Positions 1 to 6,661 of a stretch of 26,897 nt of DNA are shown here, in pieces. The notes beneath the pieces were generated by a model, which saw only the letters and a list, made by a program, of their open reading frames with translations, was not told the origin of the DNA and searched no databases. Each line of letters opens with the position of its first letter. The stretch's first letter is position 1. This DNA comes from Bacillota bacterium (GTDB lineage Bacteria; Bacillota; Dethiobacteria; Dethiobacterales; Dethiobacteraceae). The DNA lies in the NCBI GenBank assembly GCA_018725345.1, contig QLUI01000003.1:1-26897 (forward strand), written 5' to 3'. A program made the position numbers and the translations under genes.

Positions 1-2
1 AA

Positions 3-248
3 ACGAGTTCACTCCGCTTCAACCGGCGCGTGGATTTGGCTATGGTAATCCTCGGGGAGACGCTTAGAGTCGTTGATACTGTCTATGGCACGGTGCACGG
101 TACTGTGTGCGCCGCAGGTAGCCATCGTACCCTGGTCTTTACGCCGCAGTTTCCTTTGCAACCCGGCACATGTGAGGTGGAAGTGACTACCGGGGGTCAG
201 CTCTTGGTTCGGGCGGGTGTTGGCGCAACTATTTCGCTTCTCTTTTAG
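3..248 (+). CDS. Unidentified protein, C-terminal part (5' end outside window or lost)
   Basis: The reading frame is open from the left edge to a TAG at 246-248. Internal starts exist (GTG at 30, ATG at 42), but neither has a Shine-Dalgarno sequence, so this is more likely the tail of a longer protein than a complete 72-residue one. The visible part is rich in Val, Thr and Gly with alternating hydrophobic residues, which suggests a beta-rich domain. I see no signal peptide, membrane segment or catalytic motif, and I do not recognise the family. Bases 1-14 match, in inverted orientation, the edge of the three-hairpin element at 10211-10224, so the gene could also have been cut by such an element. 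Function unknown. Confidence 0.4.
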   Translation, partial: TSSLRFNRRVDLAMVILGETLRVVDTVYGTVHGTVCAAGSHRTLVFTPQFPLQPGTCEVEVTTGGQLLVRAGVGATISLLF

Positions 249-288
249 AGTAGGCAGTTAAAACCGCGCTGAGGCAACCATTCTATTT

Positions 289-1461
289 TTGCCGAAGCGG
301 CAGGAAAAGGCGGAGGGCGGGAGATTTTTTATCAAAGATTATTTGTTGGAGCCATTGACTGGTTTGCGCCGCCGACTGCATCGCACCCCGGAGAGCGGGT
401 TTGCTTTGCCGGCTACGAAAGCTTGTCTGCAAACCGCTTTGAAGGCTGCCGGTCTTGCAGTAGAGGAGCTGGGCGACGGTTTGGTGGCGGAGTTGGGTAA
501 CGGTGGCGGGAGACGGGTACTTTTACGCGCCGATCTGGACGGGTTGGCGGTGGCTGATGGCAAAGATGTGCCATATCGTTCCCGTCATCAAGGTTTTGCT
601 CACGCCTGCGGTCATGACGGGCATACGGCTATGCTTTTTGGCGCTATGCTCTTACTAAAAAGTTGCCGGTTGCCGGGACGGGTACGTTTTATGTTCCAGC
701 CGGCGGAGGAAACTCCGCCGGGCGGAGCGCAGGCAATGCTGGCGGCGGGGGTGCTAAAGGATGTGGATGCCGCCTTTGCACTGCATCTTGTACCGCAGCT
801 GCCTTTTGGTGTCGTGGGGATTAAAGCGGGCGTGCTGATGGCGGCTACCGATAACTTTCGCTTAGTGATTCGGGGCAGCGGCGGCCACGGCGCTATGCCG
901 CACCAGGCGGTGGATGCGGTGGTGGTGGCGGCACAGACTTTGCTGGCGCTGCAGACTTTGGTCAGCCGGCAGATAGATCCGTTGGAGCCGGTCGTCGTGA
1001 CGGTGGGAAAAATAACGGGCGGTACCGCCGCAAATGTGGTGGCTCAGGAAGTTGTGCTGGAGGGGACTGTGCGGACGCTGGCGCCTGGGTTGCGTCAGAC
1101 TATGCCGCAGCGTTTGCGCACGGTGGCGGAGGGTATTTGCCTGGCTTTCGGCGCACGGTGCCAGCTGGAGTATAGTTTTGGCTACCCGGTGCTGAAAAAT
1201 GATCAAGCGATGACGGAGTTAGCTGCTGGGGCGGTAGTCGATAGCGGTTTGCGGCAAGTGATCTTGGAACGGCCGCTACTTGGCGGAGAGGATTTTGCCT
1301 ATTTGTTGGAGCAGGTGCCGGGGTGTATGCTTTTTCTGGGCAGCGGCGATGAGCATTTCAGCTATCCGTTGCATCATCCTTGTTTTGATTTTAATGAAGC
1401 TATTTTGCCCATGGGAGCAAAGCTGCTCGCGTGTCTGGCAGAGAAGGCGCTACTTGTCTAA
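289..1461 (+). CDS. M20-family metal-dependent amidohydrolase/carboxypeptidase
   Basis: A cytoplasmic zinc-type hydrolase of the M20 aminoacylase/hippurate hydrolase group, expected to remove an acyl group from an N-acyl amino acid or related amide. Visible motifs, in order, are RADLDGLAV, HACGHDGHTAM (metal ligands), FQPAEE (catalytic and metal Glu), GSGGHGAMPH in the dimerisation/lid domain, and GGEDFAYLL with a late HHP motif. The length is normal for the family. The start is doubtful. TTG at 289 is the only ordinary start that keeps the whole N-terminus, but its SD is poor, whereas a good SD (312-322) sits just before an in-frame ATC at 331. N-acetyldiaminopimelate deacetylases belong to this superfamily and lysA, asd and lysC lie downstream, but two unrelated genes, a terminator and a promoter intervene, so that role is only a possibility. 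The substrate cannot be told from sequence. Confidence 0.88.
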   Translation: MPKRQEKAEGGRFFIKDYLLEPLTGLRRRLHRTPESGFALPATKACLQTALKAAGLAVEELGDGLVAELGNGGGRRVLLRADLDGLAVADGKDVPYRSRHQGFAHACGHDGHTAMLFGAMLLLKSCRLPGRVRFMFQPAEETPPGGAQAMLAAGVLKDVDAAFALHLVPQLPFGVVGIKAGVLMAATDNFRLVIRGSGGHGAMPHQAVDAVVVAAQTLLALQTLVSRQIDPLEPVVVTVGKITGGTAANVVAQEVVLEGTVRTLAPGLRQTMPQRLRTVAEGICLAFGARCQLEYSFGYPVLKNDQAMTELAAGAVVDSGLRQVILERPLLGGEDFAYLLEQVPGCMLFLGSGDEHFSYPLHHPCFDFNEAILPMGAKLLACLAEKALLV

Positions 1462-1476
1462 GTGCGCTTTTTTTTT
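1444..1476 (+). terminator. Intrinsic terminator of the amidohydrolase gene
   Basis: The strands 1444-1455 and 1460-1469 can pair around the loop GTCT (ACTT/AAGT, one bulged T, then GCGC/GCGC). A run of nine T follows at 1468-1476. The hairpin includes the stop codon of the upstream gene. The stem has a bulge but the T-tract is strong. Confidence 0.75.
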
Positions 1477-1477
1477 C

Positions 1478-1521
1478 GGCTAGGAAATTATATCATTATT
1501 GGTCAGCTAATTTTCCTAGCC
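1478..1521. repeat. Dispersed hairpin repeat, copy 1
   Basis: CGGCTAGGAAATTA is followed about 17 bases later by its reverse complement with one extra T (TAATTTTCCTAGCCG), giving a 14-bp stem with one bulge. The first 18 bases, CGGCTAGGAAATTATATC, recur exactly at the right end of the window (26880-26897). Both copies begin directly after the T-tract of an intrinsic terminator. This looks like a small REP- or MITE-like element. Confidence 0.75.
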
Positions 1522-1610
1522 GATAGGGGCTTTAAGGGGGATTCCCCCTTATTCTTGCGGGGTGCAAAAGGACCGTCAGACCAACGCGATGTGGCGCCGT
1601 CCCCTAGCGG
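1520..1610. other. Predicted folded segment (outer stem enclosing two hairpins)
   Basis: CCGATAGGGG (1520-1529) pairs with CCCCTAGCGG (1601-1610) at nine of ten positions. Inside lie a 7-bp hairpin (AAGGGGG 1534-1540 with CCCCCTT 1544-1550) and a weaker arm bounded by GGAC (1570-1573) and GTCC (1599-1602), whose last two bases compete with the outer stem. The layout resembles a three-way junction and sits between two terminators. It could be a structured RNA or part of the mobile repeat starting at 1478. I do not recognise a known RNA family. The fold was paired by eye only. Confidence 0.35.
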
Positions 1611-1612
1611 AT

Positions 1613-1658
1613 AAAAAAGACGCTTCATCTGTCACAAAAAACGCGAAGCGTCTTTTTT
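1613..1658. terminator. Bidirectional intrinsic terminator hairpin
   Basis: AAAAAAGACGCTTC (1613-1626) and GAAGCGTCTTTTTT (1645-1658) are perfect reverse complements of 14 bp around an 18-base loop. The flanking A-run and T-run would make it work on both strands. No convergent gene is visible, so it either backs up the terminator at 1444-1476 or ends a short RNA from 1478-1610. Confidence 0.8.
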
Positions 1659-1711
1659 ATTGCATAGTAACCGCAGGGACGATTTCGTTCTTCCTCTGGT
1701 ATATTGGAGTC

Positions 1712-1740
1712 AGAGGTCGGATATCGGAGGAATCGACGAA
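1712..1740. repeat. Degenerate AGAGGTC-type repeat, copy A
   Basis: AGAGGTC, GGATATC and GGAGGAATC follow one another and end in GACGAA. The same arrangement with cleaner 7-base units, also ending in GACGAA, occurs at 13947-13975. The segment also forms the right arm of an imperfect hairpin with 1682-1696 (ATTTCGT/ACGAAAT and TTCCTC/GAGGAA). Confidence 0.4.
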
Positions 1741-1767
1741 ATAGCCGATTCAACAGAGCTGCTACTC

Positions 1768-1796
1768 TTGTCAAGCTTTGCTCGGCTCTGTATAAT
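1768..1796 (+). promoter_or_regulatory. Sigma-A-type promoter for the rseC-like/flavoprotein genes
   Basis: TTGTCA (1768-1773) and a perfect TATAAT (1791-1796) are separated by 17 bases. The start codon of the rseC-like gene is 65 bases downstream. A 7-bp inverted repeat, ACAGAGC (1753-1759) and GCTCTGT (1785-1791), brackets the -35 box and touches the -10 box, so it could be an operator. Confidence 0.8.
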
Positions 1797-1860
1797 GAAG
1801 AGTAAAATGGAGAGAAGGGGCAAAAAAGGGGAATGCTAGCGATAGGAGGTGCGATTTTTT

Positions 1861-2307
1861 ATGGAACAAATCGGCCAAGTTGTAAAAGTAAATGAGGTTA
1901 CGGCATGGGTGATGGTGCGTAGGCACCAGGTCTGCGGCAAGTGCGGCGGGTGTGGTGTTGCCCTCTCCGGTTCCGGTGAAAACAAGCTTGAAGCGCTAAA
2001 CCAGGTGGGCGCCGTAGTGGGCGATAGGGTAAAGGTCGTTTCTGATACAGCACATGTATTAAGGGCATCATTTGTTGCTTATATTTTGCCGATGTTTGCT
2101 TTACTTGTCGGGGTTTATGCCGGGCAAGTGCTGGATCAGACTTTTATGCTTTTTGCTCGGATGGATATTCTGCTGGGTATCCTTTTCTTCAGTGCCTCAT
2201 ATTTTCTTGTGCGTGCATATGACAAAAAGATGGCTGCCTCTCAGATTAGGGCATCGATTGTGGCTGTCGTCACGGATGATGAGCCGCCGGTGGATGAAAA
2301 ATGTTAG
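1861..2307 (+). CDS. RseC/MucC-family (SoxR-reducing system) membrane protein
   Basis: A 148-residue inner-membrane protein of the RseC/MucC family. In enterobacteria RseC takes part in SoxR reduction together with the Rsx complex and also acts on the RseA/sigma-E system; what it does in Gram-positives is poorly known. Residues 1-65 are soluble and carry C25-x2-C28-x2-C31 within CGKCGGCG, probably a metal or Fe-S ligand set. Two hydrophobic helices follow, at about 71-91 and 100-120, then a polar tail. Start choice: an AGGAGG at 1844-1849 favours ATG at 1861 over a GTG at 1849, which overlaps the SD itself. The gene has its own promoter and overlaps the next gene by 7 bases, which implies translational coupling with the flavoprotein. 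The family call is good; the exact role is inferred. Confidence 0.82.
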   Translation: MEQIGQVVKVNEVTAWVMVRRHQVCGKCGGCGVALSGSGENKLEALNQVGAVVGDRVKVVSDTAHVLRASFVAYILPMFALLVGVYAGQVLDQTFMLFARMDILLGILFFSASYFLVRAYDKKMAASQIRASIVAVVTDDEPPVDEKC

Positions 2308-2888
2308 TGCTCGGAATTGCGGGGAGCCCGCGCCGCAACGGTAATTCGGAAATTTTGCTGGATGAGGCACTGTCGGCAGCAGCGGCGATGGGGGTCGAGG
2401 TGGAAAAGGTTGTGCTTAGCGAGCTGCAGTATTTACCATGTATTTCCTGCGGAGCCTGTGATAAAACAGGAATCTGTTCGCTCGAGGATGAAATGCAGGC
2501 GCTTTATGAAAAAATTGGGGCGGCACAGGCTTTGATTTTTGCGTCACCTATTTATTTTTATACTGTTTCCGCCTGGGCTAAAGGAGCCATTGATCGCGCG
2601 CAGGCGCTCTGGTCGCGTAAGTATGTGCTGAAAGACCCGCGTTATACTGCGGCTAAGGCAGGATATTTTATAGCGGTGGGGGCTACAAGCGGTAGCAAGC
2701 TTTTTGACGGTGCGTCTCTGACGATGAAATATTATTTTGATGCGGCCGGTTATGCTCAGGCAGGGAGTCTGCTGGTGCGGGGGATGGATGAAAAAGGGGC
2801 TGTTTTGGCTTTAGCGGAAAAGATGGACGCCGCAAGGGAGCTGGGGCAAAGAGCAGCTATCAGCTGTCGTCTGACAGCGGGAGAGTAA
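2301..2888 (+). CDS. Iron-sulfur flavoprotein (Isf-like NAD(P)H-dependent FMN reductase family)
   Basis: A 195-residue cytoplasmic flavodoxin-fold protein. GSPRRNGNSE (residues 8-17) is the FMN phosphate-binding loop, and ASPIYFYTVSAWAKGAIDR (about 81-99) is the typical flavin-contact segment. Between them lies a compact cluster, C47-x2-C50-x2-C53-x5-C59. To my knowledge this spacing matches the [4Fe-4S]-binding motif of archaeal iron-sulfur flavoprotein (Isf), and the length is similar too. The likely role is electron transfer or reduction of oxygen species or quinones, with the partner unknown. The ATG overlaps the end of the rseC-like gene, so the two products are probably made together and may exchange electrons. 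It could instead be a general flavodoxin-family oxidoreductase with a structural cysteine site. Confidence 0.85.
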   Translation: MLVLGIAGSPRRNGNSEILLDEALSAAAAMGVEVEKVVLSELQYLPCISCGACDKTGICSLEDEMQALYEKIGAAQALIFASPIYFYTVSAWAKGAIDRAQALWSRKYVLKDPRYTAAKAGYFIAVGATSGSKLFDGASLTMKYYFDAAGYAQAGSLLVRGMDEKGAVLALAEKMDAARELGQRAAISCRLTAGE

Positions 2889-2955
2889 ACGACAATGTGT
2901 ACAAGCTAAACCTAAGGAAACTGAAAGGCGAAGATGAGTAAAGGGAGGGAGATTT

Positions 2956-4266
2956 TTGTTTTTAACCGGAACGGGGAGAATTAATCAAGCAGGGCATTTG
3001 GAGATTGGCGGCTGTGATACGGTGGAGTTAGCTGAAGAATTTGGTACGCCGCTATATATTATGGATGAGGAACTGATGCGGCAAAACTGCGCTGCATACC
3101 GCGATACGCTGGCAGAAACATATCCAAATAGCCAGGTGGTATACGCGGGTAAGGCTTTTTTGACTATGGCGATGTGCCGCCTGGTGGAGGAGGAGGGGCT
3201 GGCGCTGGATGTAGTGTCAGGCGGTGAGATTTATACAGGTCTTGCCGCTGGGTTTCCGGCTGAGAAAATGATTTTTCATGGCAATAACAAGTCTCTGGCG
3301 GAAATTGAGCTAGCACTGAAGAGCGGAGTAGGCCGTTTTGTGGTGGATAGTCACGCAGAATTGGAGTTACTGTCCGAACTTGCTGCGGCGACAGGGAAGA
3401 AAGCAGCCATCTATTTGCGCGTCAAGCCCGGGATAGACGCTCATACCCACCACTTTATTCAGACGGGGCAACTAGATTCCAAGTTTGGCTTAGGGCTTGC
3501 TGACGGGGAGGCGATGCGGGCAGTTCAGGCTGCCGCAAAAATGAAAGGGCTGGAGTTAAAAGGGCTGCATTGCCATATAGGTTCCCAGATTTTCGATTTA
3601 GAGCCGTTTAAATTGGCAGCAGTCGTTATGCTAGATTTTTGCGGAGAGATTTACAGGCAGACCGGCTTGATTATGGAAGAACTGGATTTGGGCGGCGGGG
3701 TGGGAATCCGTTATCTGCGCCATGACAAGCCTTGTCCGCTGGTTGATTTTGCCCGGCTGATTGCCGCCACGGTAAAAGAAAAGTGCGCGGAAGCTTCTCT
3801 GCCGTTGCCGAAGCTGCTGCTTGAGCCGGGTCGTTCGATTGTAGGTGAGGCGGGTACTACGCTTTATACGGTGGGCACGATCAAGGAGGTGCCAGGTATC
3901 CGCAAGTATGTGGCTGTGGATGGCGGGATGATGGATAATTTGCGCACCGCGCTCTATGATGCAAAGTATGAGGCGGTAGTAGCTAACCGTGCCAACGATC
4001 CGGCAGAAGAAATAGTTTCCATTGCCGGCAAGGCTTGCGAGTCAGGCGATATGCTGATTTGGGATATTTTGCTGCCAAAGCTTGGGCGTGGTGATTTGCT
4101 TGCTTGTTTATCTACAGGAGCGTACCATTATTCGATGTCTAACAACTATAATCGTTTCCCACGGCCGGCGGTAGTTTTTGTCGGGGGCGGCCGGGCGGAT
4201 TTAGTGGTGGCAAGGGAAACTTATGATGATTTGATTAAGAACGATTTGCTTCCAGCGAGCATATAA
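2956..4266 (+). CDS. lysA: Diaminopimelate decarboxylase
   Basis: A PLP enzyme that converts meso-diaminopimelate to L-lysine and CO2, the last step of lysine synthesis. It has 436 residues, normal for LysA. K66 in VYAGKAF is the PLP Schiff-base lysine. HCHIGSQ (205-211), the glycine-rich GGGVG (246-250) and EPGRS (290-294) bind PLP phosphate and substrate. C361-E-S-G-D completes the active site from the partner subunit, and Y390 lies in the C-terminal barrel. The start is TTG at 2956, with GGGAGGGA five bases upstream. It heads lysA-asd-lysC, with gaps of 20 and 11 bases to the next two genes. No lysine riboswitch is visible, and no clear promoter appears in the 67-base gap behind the flavoprotein, so read-through from 1768 is possible. 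Confidence 0.97.
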   Translation: MFLTGTGRINQAGHLEIGGCDTVELAEEFGTPLYIMDEELMRQNCAAYRDTLAETYPNSQVVYAGKAFLTMAMCRLVEEEGLALDVVSGGEIYTGLAAGFPAEKMIFHGNNKSLAEIELALKSGVGRFVVDSHAELELLSELAAATGKKAAIYLRVKPGIDAHTHHFIQTGQLDSKFGLGLADGEAMRAVQAAAKMKGLELKGLHCHIGSQIFDLEPFKLAAVVMLDFCGEIYRQTGLIMEELDLGGGVGIRYLRHDKPCPLVDFARLIAATVKEKCAEASLPLPKLLLEPGRSIVGEAGTTLYTVGTIKEVPGIRKYVAVDGGMMDNLRTALYDAKYEAVVANRANDPAEEIVSIAGKACESGDMLIWDILLPKLGRGDLLACLSTGAYHYSMSNNYNRFPRPAVVFVGGGRADLVVARETYDDLIKNDLLPASI

Positions 4267-4286
4267 TTTATGAGGGGAGATTTGCG

Positions 4287-5324
4287 GTGAAAAAATATAA
4301 CGTGGCTGTTGTGGGTGCTACCGGAATGGTGGGGCAGTCGCTGGTACAGGTGTTGCAGGAAAGGAATTTTCCGCTTGGGGAGCTTAAACTTTTGGCTTCC
4401 GCTCGTTCGGTCAGCCTGACGGTTGAAGTGCTCGGCAAGGTATATAATGTAGAAGAGGTTAAGGCTGAAGCGTTTGCAGGAGTGGATGTGGCTTTTTTCA
4501 GTGCCGGTGAAGCGATCAGTAAAGAGCTGGCACCGGAGGCTGTGCGGCGCGGTGCCGTGGTAATAGATAATAGTAATGCCTTTCGGATGGATGAAGGAGT
4601 GCCGCTGGTGGTTCCGGAAGTGAACGCCGCGGCCCTGGCTGACCATCAAGGGATTATTGCCAATCCTAACTGTTCCACTATTCAGTTGGTAGTGGCTTTG
4701 CAACCGCTGCAACAGGCAGCCGGTCTGAAAAGGGTGGTGGTTTCTTCTTACCAGGCGGTTTCCGGGGCGGGCAAAGAAGCGGTGGATGAATTGCTGAAGC
4801 AGAGCAAGGCAATTATTGAGGGTGAAGCCAATTTCCCCAAGGAGCGGATTCCCCATGCCAACGCGAAAGTACAGTACCAGCTTGCATTTAATGTGGTGCC
4901 GCAGATCGATGTTTTCGGGGATGACGGTTACTGCAAGGAAGAAAGTAAAATTATCAAGGAAACTCGCAAGATTATGGGCTTGCCGGAATTAAAGATTACG
5001 GCTACCACCGTGCGGGTACCGGTGTTAAACGGCCACTCAGAAGCGGTGAATCTGGAATTTGTCAGCCCGCTTTCCGTAGCCGAGGCGCGGATTGCACTGG
5101 AAGGTGCGCCGGGGGTAATAGTGCTCGATGATACGGCAGAACTGATGTATCCTATGCCGGCACTGCAAGACGGTCGTGATGAAGTTTTTGTAGGCCGTAT
5201 CCGGTCGGATCATTCCGTGCCGCACGGCTTAAATATGTGGGTGGTGGCAGACAATATCCGCAAAGGAGCAGCCACAAATTCAATTCAAATTGCGGAAACA
5301 CTAATCGCCCGCGGGCAGTTGTAG
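4287..5324 (+). CDS. asd: Aspartate-semialdehyde dehydrogenase
   Basis: Reduces L-aspartyl-4-phosphate to aspartate semialdehyde with NADPH, the branch-point step to lysine, diaminopimelate, threonine and methionine. It has 345 residues, as expected. GATGMVG (10-16) is the dinucleotide-binding loop. NPNCST (126-131) contains the catalytic C129, which forms the thioester. A later RVPVLNGHSEAV segment supplies the catalytic His and substrate-binding Arg. The start is GTG at 4287 with GAGGGGAG upstream. It lies 20 bases after lysA and 11 bases before lysC, so the three are almost certainly one transcript. Confidence 0.97.
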   Translation: MKKYNVAVVGATGMVGQSLVQVLQERNFPLGELKLLASARSVSLTVEVLGKVYNVEEVKAEAFAGVDVAFFSAGEAISKELAPEAVRRGAVVIDNSNAFRMDEGVPLVVPEVNAAALADHQGIIANPNCSTIQLVVALQPLQQAAGLKRVVVSSYQAVSGAGKEAVDELLKQSKAIIEGEANFPKERIPHANAKVQYQLAFNVVPQIDVFGDDGYCKEESKIIKETRKIMGLPELKITATTVRVPVLNGHSEAVNLEFVSPLSVAEARIALEGAPGVIVLDDTAELMYPMPALQDGRDEVFVGRIRSDHSVPHGLNMWVVADNIRKGAATNSIQIAETLIARGQL

Positions 5325-5335
5325 GAGGCGCAGCA

Positions 5336-6595
5336 GTGAAAATTATTGTACAAAAGTTTGGCGGCACGTCGGTTGCCAACTCTGACCTGCGGGAAGAAGT
5401 GGTGAAGCGGGTACGGGAAGCGCGGGAAAAAGGTTTTCGGCCTGTGGTTGTCGTTTCTGCCATGGGGCGCGAAGGCGATCCTTACGCTACCGATACTCTG
5501 AAGAATTTAATGCTGTCTACTTGCGGCTGCGGGGAGCAGTCGCTGCGGGATATGGATTTGATTATGGCTTGCGGGGAAATAATCTCTGCCGTGGTAATGT
5601 CGTCAGCGTTGTGTGCGAGCGGCATCGCCTCACTGGCTCTTACCGGTGCTCAAGCCGGAATGGTGACAGACGGCAATTACGGCAGCGCCCAAGTGGTTGA
5701 ATTTCACCCGGAACGCTTGTTAGCCCATCTGCGCAGCGATGAGGTGGTGGTTGTGGCCGGTTTCCAGGGGGTGACGCCGGAGGGTGAGATCAATACTTTG
5801 GGTCGGGGCGGCAGTGATACAAGCGCCGTAATCCTCGGTGCCGGACTGGGTGCCGAAAAAGTGGAGATTTACACCGATGTGAAAGGAATTATGACGGCGG
5901 ATCCCAAGCTGGTTTCTGCTGCGCGCATTATTGATCATCTTACTTATAACGAGGTTTGCCAGCTCGCGTATGAAGGCGCCAAGGTAATCCACCCCCGGGC
6001 GGTTGAAGTAGCCATGCAGCACAATGTGCCTTTGATTGTCAAGCATTTGGAGGAAAAAGCCGCCGGTACAGTTATTGGCGCAGAGCTCAATATTGTTGGA
6101 GAAGGACGTTTCGGTGAGCGGGAAATGCGGGTGATTACGGGAATTGCTCATACCACCGGCTTGGCACAGTTGACGGTGGAGATGGGGGCGGATGAAGCGG
6201 AACTTGAGCTGAAAATATTTGAGAGCTTGGCTGATTTACGTATTTCGATTGATCTTATTTCTATTTTTCCGGAGCAAAAGAATTTTACTGTTAAAGAGGA
6301 AGATTTGTCACGGGCCGAGGCGGTACTGAAAAAACTGGGAGTTTCCTATCGGCTCAATGCCGGTTGTGCCAAAGTAGCCGTGGTGGGACTGGGGATGCGC
6401 AATCTGCCCGGCGTCATGGCAAGAGTAATTAAAGCGCTTAACGATAAGAAAATCCGTATTCTCCAAAGCGGAGATTCAAATATTACCATTTCCATCTTGA
6501 TTCAAGAGGATGACCTCCCTGAGGCGCTTTGTACGCTGCATGAATATTTCCGGCTGGATTCGCGTTCCGGCGAAGCTGAGCGGGTTTTGGCTTAA
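5336..6595 (+). CDS. lysC: Aspartate kinase with C-terminal ACT domains
   Basis: Phosphorylates L-aspartate with ATP, the first step of the aspartate family. It has 419 residues, a monofunctional kinase. KFGGTS (7-12) is the nucleotide and substrate signature. TLGRGGSDTSAV (154-165) and DVKGIMTADP (181-190) form the rest of the kinase core. Two ACT domains follow, at roughly 265-340 and 345-412, where lysine or threonine would exert feedback. The GTG at 5336, preceded by GGAGG, begins exactly at the conserved KIIVQKFGG. A longer frame running back to 5237 lies inside asd and is not the real N-terminus. A weak hairpin without a T-run (6599-6626) follows the stop codon. Confidence 0.97.
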   Translation: MKIIVQKFGGTSVANSDLREEVVKRVREAREKGFRPVVVVSAMGREGDPYATDTLKNLMLSTCGCGEQSLRDMDLIMACGEIISAVVMSSALCASGIASLALTGAQAGMVTDGNYGSAQVVEFHPERLLAHLRSDEVVVVAGFQGVTPEGEINTLGRGGSDTSAVILGAGLGAEKVEIYTDVKGIMTADPKLVSAARIIDHLTYNEVCQLAYEGAKVIHPRAVEVAMQHNVPLIVKHLEEKAAGTVIGAELNIVGEGRFGEREMRVITGIAHTTGLAQLTVEMGADEAELELKIFESLADLRISIDLISIFPEQKNFTVKEEDLSRAEAVLKKLGVSYRLNAGCAKVAVVGLGMRNLPGVMARVIKALNDKKIRILQSGDSNITISILIQEDDLPEALCTLHEYFRLDSRSGEAERVLA

Positions 6596-6626
6596 CAGGC
6601 AGTTTTTTCGCTTGTGGTAAAACTGC

Positions 6627-6655
6627 TTGACAGTTGCTGGGCGAACGGCTAGAAT
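6627..6655 (+). promoter_or_regulatory. Promoter of the T-box/aroF-tyrA-aroA transcript
   Basis: TTGACA (6627-6632), 17 bases, then TAGAAT (6650-6655). Transcription would begin near 6662, just before the T-box leader. The -35 box starts right after the hairpin GCAGTTTT/AAAACTGC (6599-6606 with 6619-6626) that follows lysC. Confidence 0.85.
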
Positions 6656-6661
6656 TAGCTT

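Noticed and set aside
1562..1744. Open frame of about 60 codons in the gap before the rseC-like gene
   Set aside because: It runs through the bidirectional terminator and the repeats, has no SD, and its composition looks like translated hairpins.
2889..2955. Lysine riboswitch or other leader before lysA
   Set aside because: Only 67 bases separate the genes and no conserved riboswitch core is visible.
2932..2985. Sixteen-codon ORF (ATG at 2934) overlapping the lysA start
   Set aside because: It lacks a convincing SD of its own and contains the lysA SD; it is too short and overlapping to support.
4221..4856. Minus-strand open frame of 211 codons opposite asd
   Set aside because: It lies fully opposite a well-supported gene with conserved motifs and has no matching family features; it is a shadow of codon bias.
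6599..6626. Terminator behind lysC
   Set aside because: GCAGTTTT/AAAACTGC pairs well, but the 3' side runs straight into the -35 box and lacks a T-run; at most a weak terminator.
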